Positions 59,474 to 64,000 of a DNA stretch of 64,000 nt are shown piece by piece. Within the stretch, counting starts at the first letter, position 1. Each line of letters opens with the position of its first letter. The notes below the pieces were generated by a model. It ran no database searches, was not told the DNA's origin, and saw only the letters and a list, made by a program, of their open reading frames with translations. Source of the stretch: Opisthorchis felineus (lineage: Eukaryota > Platyhelminthes > Trematoda > Opisthorchiida > Opisthorchiidae). The stretch spans positions 1,268,526-1,332,525 of the forward strand of contig SJOL01003040.1 in assembly GCA_004794785.1 (NCBI GenBank). The letters are read 5' to 3'. The position numbers were made by a program, and so were the translations under genes.

Positions 59474-62400
59474 CTTTGTTGAAATGTCGGATTTCGCATA
59501 CATATTAGAAGTTCAAGTACGTATATTTGGGTGGGTAGAAAAAGCAGTATTCCCGCACGAAACCGGGTCATCCGAAGTCATTAAGAGTAGCACTCAAAAA
59601 GGGAAACATTTTACGCCCACTAGTAGTGCAATTGAACGGTTGCCTCCCGGTGATATGACTAGGGACTATACATACAAAACAAAACGTAACGACCGTACGC
59701 ACGTTTGAATGGCTAGAAAGTTACACACCATAATTGGTGAGCACAAGCAGTGCATAAACAGACCACCGACAAACGCAGATGAATATCAGGCGATAGTTAA
59801 TGACTTGCAACTTTAGGGCTTGCACTGGGTAGGATAAAGAATATATTTGGAAATGTAAAAGTTTTGAGACGATAACCAAGATCTACATCACGGTGACTGA
59901 TGGCCCAGGCGGTGAGAATCGCCAAGCCTCACAGAACAAATAGAGTAGAGGGCGTGGAACAGGGAAACGTGTGGAAGGTGGTTTTTAGCTCAGCACAGTT
60001 GACGAGTAGTTGCGTTCCGTTATCAGTGAAGTGGTCTGGGTCTAAAGTACACAATGTGAGCTAAGTGAGATTCACTGAGTCTCCCAAACCACAACCCAAT
60101 TATCCTAGCATCCCAAACACGCGCATAAACCAACAAAATCTTTGACCGACACCCAGAAGATATATTTCATAAGGTCGCAAAATCCTTATTCGCTTTGGTA
60201 GTAATTCATCCCCTAACCCACCTGTTGTAAGTGCCGGTCATCCACACTAACCAGCAAACAAGAACTACTGGGTAGCATTCATCAATCATCAAGTCGGCTG
60301 ATTGTAGCAAATTTCACTGATGTTTCGTCGCTTGCCATAAGGCTCGGTTAACCTGGTAACATGTTCACTTGGTCTGATGATGCTTTGTACCAAAGTGAAA
60401 CTTTACCAATCAGTAGATCCACCGATTGTTTACTAAAGCCCTCTGCAAAGACATATTGACCTAGTTTAACAACAAAACAATTTACTTCATCTAAACTCAA
60501 AAATTTCAAACACACAAGTCTCACCGCATAAAGTTTTTGCACATACTAGCTGGGACAAGACGTGACATTTAAGTTACCACCTTCTATTGCCGTCACGAAA
60601 AATGAGTCCATTCAGTTTGTGGAAGCATTTTGCGTTAAGTAACTCAGTCTTAGTACTCCCAAAATTGCGAAACTGCATTCGGCATTTTTGCCCGTTTGGT
60701 TCCCTTTACACGTATGATCCCGGAATTTTAGTAACACGACAAGCTGTCTGGGTTACCAGACTTGCGGACGTACTATTGTCTGGAGAGTTTTTCTGGAGAA
60801 ATATTGCGCTCCATAAGCTAATTACGCTATTTCCATGTATCTTAGACTTCATGACCGACGAGACAATGAGGAAATCACCAGAAGCTTTTCCAGATCCATT
60901 TTTCACCAGTTTCTCGCGAGGTAAGCGGATCACATGCACTCTGGGTCCTCACAGCTAAAGGGTCTCAATTTAGGAAGGAAGGTGCCCCAGTATTAAGGAG
61001 GGGTATTGTTGTGACTTGCTGAAGGGTGCTGCCACTCTTAGTCGGTCCTTGGCTTCCTGCTCTGCCCACTATGGTATATCAAAAGGCACAGTAGCTTTAG
61101 ACAGCCCGTCCTAGAGACAAAGGAAGATCATTACAACCAAACTTATAGGGTGATCACAGAATGTTTCGCAAGGTCGCTGTAGAATCTTCGTGAGGGGATG
61201 CGATGCGCCAAGCTATTATTGCTCGATCCAGATTAGCTGACATTCTGATTAATCAAGGCATGTCTTCGTTTGGTCCGTATCCCGCTCATGACACGTCCGT
61301 CTAATTGACGTGATGTTCGGTTATTGGGAGCGGCTGGCCTCCGGACAGGTGTTTGCATAACCTTTGCACCTTTTAGTTTACTATAAAAGGAAATCCCTCA
61401 CAATAAAAACCTACCCAGACCACCAACTCTGATAGTCAGTCAACGAATTTTCATCGACATATTTCGAAGAGGTGGAATGACGGAAAGTGATATGTTTCTG
61501 AGAAACGGATTTCATTCTCGGAAATAAGCTTCAGCTCCATATCAGATGTACATCAAATGACTGAGTTCATCTATTGGACCTAGACGCTATTCAGAGACCA
61601 GTCATGGCAAATAAGAAATGATAAAATAATAGGGCTCTTGGGCGTGCTCACCCCGGGCCGCCAAATATATATTTAGAAACCGAGATCTACGGGAAAGCTA
61701 TTCACGAATCAAAAGTTGAAATACCTTAGTAACCACCCTGGTTTCCGCAAGCTGAATCCAGACACTTTAGGCGGACTGAAACATAGTTTAACACCATTAA
61801 ATCCATACTTAAAGAAAAAACCTCTGTGAAATGTCCTTTAAAGCAACAATTATCCGAATGATCCCTGAGGAAACGTGATCCGGCCAACATAACACAAAGA
61901 AAAGACAAACGGGTTGCAATCGCGTACACTAGGGATGATTCGAAAATGACCGCAAGAATGTCACTACAACAGTAACACACAAGACGTTGAACACACTTCG
62001 GGAAGCACTTTTCCAAAAAAACTGGGAACAACGATGAAGGTCGACGTCTCTCAGGAACGAAGTAACTCGAAACACCATGCGCAAAACTACATAATTTGTG
62101 TCAAACCAAACGATGCCTTGTGAACCGGTCAGAATCCACAACAAAACAGAAGTGGCAAGCAGATCATTCAAACCAAAAAAGAGAGCTACTAAGGATAGAA
62201 GGTTTCTGCCAACCAACAAGAAGACTGGCTGGAAAGCAACGTACACGAAAGATGAAATGCACCAATGGGAAAAAAGGAACAGAACTACTGAAACGGTGTA
62301 CCAGGGAACCAGCTGGGTGCAAGATAGTCAAGCTAAAACAAAACCCAAATCTGGAAGAAAACAGTCAATTTTAAAACAGCAAATCACTTTGCAGACACCA

Positions 62401-62677
62401 GCTGCTTTTCAGAAACTATACGAACGCAAACAGAAGTGGGGGAAGTACCAGCTTAACCACGCGCTGACCATGTCCCTTTGTATGGTGGCGAAAAATTTAG
62501 AAGCCAGCAACGAAGATCGATGGACAGATCGACAGCAGCCTAATCAAAGGCCCCGATTAGTTATTTAGTTATTCTGAGTTCTCCACGAACTTCCTTTTTA
62601 CGAACACAACCGGAAGACTGTTTTGTAATAAAGGTAACAGGTTAAAGGGACCATTCGTTTTGGATACACAAACCTAC
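59474..62677. other. Intron between Thr-rich and lipid-transfer exons
   Basis: 3.2 kb. Holds a 156-codon, Lys/Gln-rich plus-strand frame (62098-62568) whose end is a decayed repeat, and frames open on both strands at 60587-60958. The minus frame there contains VIRLPREKLVKNGSGKASGD, but no convincing splice pair or domain was found. Confidence 0.35.
62460..62560 (+). repeat. Decayed copy of the hammerhead-like repeat
   Basis: CTGACCATGTCCCTTTGTAT then GGTGGCGAAAAATTTAG and ACAGATCGACAGCAGCCTAA align along ~90 bases with the right arm of the 18.1-kb palindrome. The CTGATGA and GAAAC core residues are mutated here. Confidence 0.5.
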
Positions 62678-63453
62678 CTGGACTTTAATGTCTTCATAGC
62701 CGGACATGTATTCAACAGAGCAATGATGGTTGTAAGCTTCGGACCAGAAGAGACCTCTTCTGTGCCGTTCCAAAAAACCGAAAACTTTTTGAGTGATGGC
62801 GTTTGGGGAAACAAGGCTTTCAGAGGTTCTCCGGGTCGTTGTAGTCTGGTCAGTTGTGGAAGTGGATATGGCAGAGGAAGGGATGGTGGGAATATTCGCT
62901 GTCGTGTTTACCACCTTCTCAGCAGTGGCGGAAGATTTAGCTGTGGTGACTGTGCTAGTTACCTGAGTAGTGGTAGTTATTGTAGTGGCGGTATGTGTTG
63001 TTTCGGGGGATGTATCTGTTGATGTTTTGACAGTGATAAGTTCAGTAGCGGTGGATATAGATGTTGCCGTTGAGGTATCAGTAGGTGTTATGACTGCGGA
63101 TTCATCTGCAAACGATCTATATGTGGTTGTTTTGGTGGTGATAGGTATGTTGTCGTTGAGTCCTGTTGTCACTGTTGTTGTGCTAGTTACGGCAGGGGCT
63201 TTAATTGTGGCTCTTTCGTTGTAGATAGCGATACTGACAGGATATTTAGTCGTGGCTGTTTCAGCAGTGGAATCTGAAGTGGCTAGTGATATGTGTCTAC
63301 TTGTTGTTGTAGTGGTCGCCGTAGTGATGGGAAACTTGGTGGACATTTCGACTCCGGGTGTTGCTGCCCTTAGTCTGTCAGTGTCAGTTGCGAGTGTGTT
63401 GATTTTGTTGGGTGCAGATGATGTCGGGGGGATGTCGGTATTACCAGACGTAC
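62678..63453 (-). CDS. Thr/Ser-rich mucin-like exon, inferred 5' part of the MTP-like gene
   Basis: Minus strand, 776 bases with no stop, between acceptor CTGGCTCTTTGCAG and consensus donor GTAGGT. About 190 residues are low complexity, roughly one third Thr with many Ser and Ala (runs such as TTATTTTTSRHIS and TTTTQVTSTVTT), without a regular repeat unit. It ends in an ordinary segment: AITQKVFGFLERHRRGLFWS then EAYNHHCSVEYMSGYEDIKV. Such regions are typically O-glycosylated in secreted or membrane proteins. Exit phase 0 matches the lipid-transfer exon at 59473, and the tail could supply the first N-domain strand. A separate mucin-type gene remains possible. Long frames on the plus strand here are Val/Gly-rich shadows. 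Confidence 0.6.
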
Positions 63454-63601
63454 CTGCAAAGAGCCAGGAGTAAGTGAAAGAAGCACGGCAAATAAGTTTC
63501 CTAGAAACAGCCACCCGTGTCTCTGTTATTCTACTAACTGATTACATCCACTTTTAGACACAGACAATGCTAACGCGGTGTTCTTGCTTCACGTCTGTGT
63601 T

Positions 63602-63633
63602 TATATATATAGTGTATATATATTATATATATA
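63602..63633. repeat. TA-rich microsatellite
   Basis: Interrupted (TA)n tract of about 32 bases. Confidence 0.8.
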
Positions 63634-63823
63634 CTTATTACAGGGGTCAGTATTTTACTCGGTGATGCATCAGTCCCATAACCTCTACTCGATTTGTGGT
63701 TAGGTCCGATAAGTATCCTCACCAAACTGCCGTGTCACCAGTAGCAGTGCCGTATAGGTCCTTCTCGTCGGATAGTTTCCTGAGATTCAGCAGTCAGTTA
63801 TCCCGTCAGAAATATGAACCCAC

Positions 63824-63866
63824 CTGAATCAGTTGCATCGCGAAAGCTTTCAGGGAGTGTGCAAAC
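63824..63866 (-). CDS. Candidate upstream exon joined to the Thr-rich exon
   Basis: Minus strand: WLFFVCTLPESFRDATDS, then a GTGGGT donor in phase 1 that joins the Thr-rich exon in frame through a Gly codon. The hydrophobic start could be the end of a signal peptide. No ATG or acceptor was fixed, and a stop lies just upstream, so the 5' boundary is approximate. Confidence 0.3.
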
Positions 63867-64000
63867 AAAAAACAGCCAACTTCAACTGACTGAACGTGGA
63901 AGGGTGTATCTGTGGAATTTCAGCTGTCTCAGCACCAGGTCAAACAGCACAATATTTTGGCCAAACTGAATGATAAAGCGCACCCATTCGTACGGACAGT

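Noticed and set aside
60587..60958. Protein-coding exon on either strand
   Set aside because: Both strands are open over ~230 bases, but no consistent splice sites or domain. Likely chance.
62660..63473. Long plus-strand frames rich in Val/Gly/Ser
   Set aside because: They are antisense shadows of the Thr-rich (ACN codon) exon; no splice or domain evidence on the plus strand.
1..64000. CRISPR arrays, rRNA genes, bacterial operons
   Set aside because: None seen. Intron-containing genes and retroelement content indicate a eukaryotic nuclear sequence.

Overview
The window looks like nuclear DNA of a parasitic flatworm, most likely a digenean trematode and plausibly an opisthorchiid liver fluke. 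That is an inference from three things: protein-coding exons separated by introns from 36 bases to several kb, a repeat load made of LINE, Penelope-like (PLE) and tRNA-headed SINE relics, and repeat-encoded peptide phrases familiar from fluke genomes. No bacterial-style gene packing, operons, rRNA or CRISPR arrays are visible. Coding density is low: two recognisable genes plus scattered exon-like pieces.

Left end (1-7 kb): several decayed non-LTR retrotransposon 3' ends in both orientations, one split by a SINE, lead directly up to a plus-strand nucleotide-sugar transporter of the SLC35A family. Three exons of it (3302-3622, 3659-3898, 6692-6916) are clear. The last transmembrane exon was not found.

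Middle (7-41 kb): mostly repeat relics and unrecognised DNA. It holds a frame-broken PLE with YVDD reverse transcriptase and GIY-YIG endonuclease (8.56-10.05 kb), a second PLE scrap (14.8-15.3 kb), a nearly perfect 182-bp palindrome with hammerhead-like cores (18.02-18.20 kb), another LINE 3' end (19.8-20.6 kb), and a few minus-strand exon-like pieces with good splice sites but no assignable product (21.8, 29.0, 36.7, 38.6, 39.6 and 40.9 kb).

Right part (41.8-63.9 kb): a large, many-exon minus-strand gene that I assign to the large lipid transfer protein superfamily, closest to the microsomal triglyceride transfer protein (MTP) large subunit. The central alpha-helical exons (54.8-51.6 kb) form one phase-consistent chain. 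The beta-sheet exons (44.2-41.8 kb) follow, ending in a basic C-terminus. Upstream exons (59.5-56.3 kb) look like the N-terminal beta-barrel, and still further upstream a 776-base Thr-rich, mucin-like exon (62678-63453) joins them in frame. Introns of this gene carry a LINE relic, a foldback/MITE-like element and other repeats.

The transporter would import nucleotide sugars into the Golgi for glycan synthesis. The MTP-like protein would act in the ER lumen in lipid loading. Nothing here suggests that the two genes are co-regulated.
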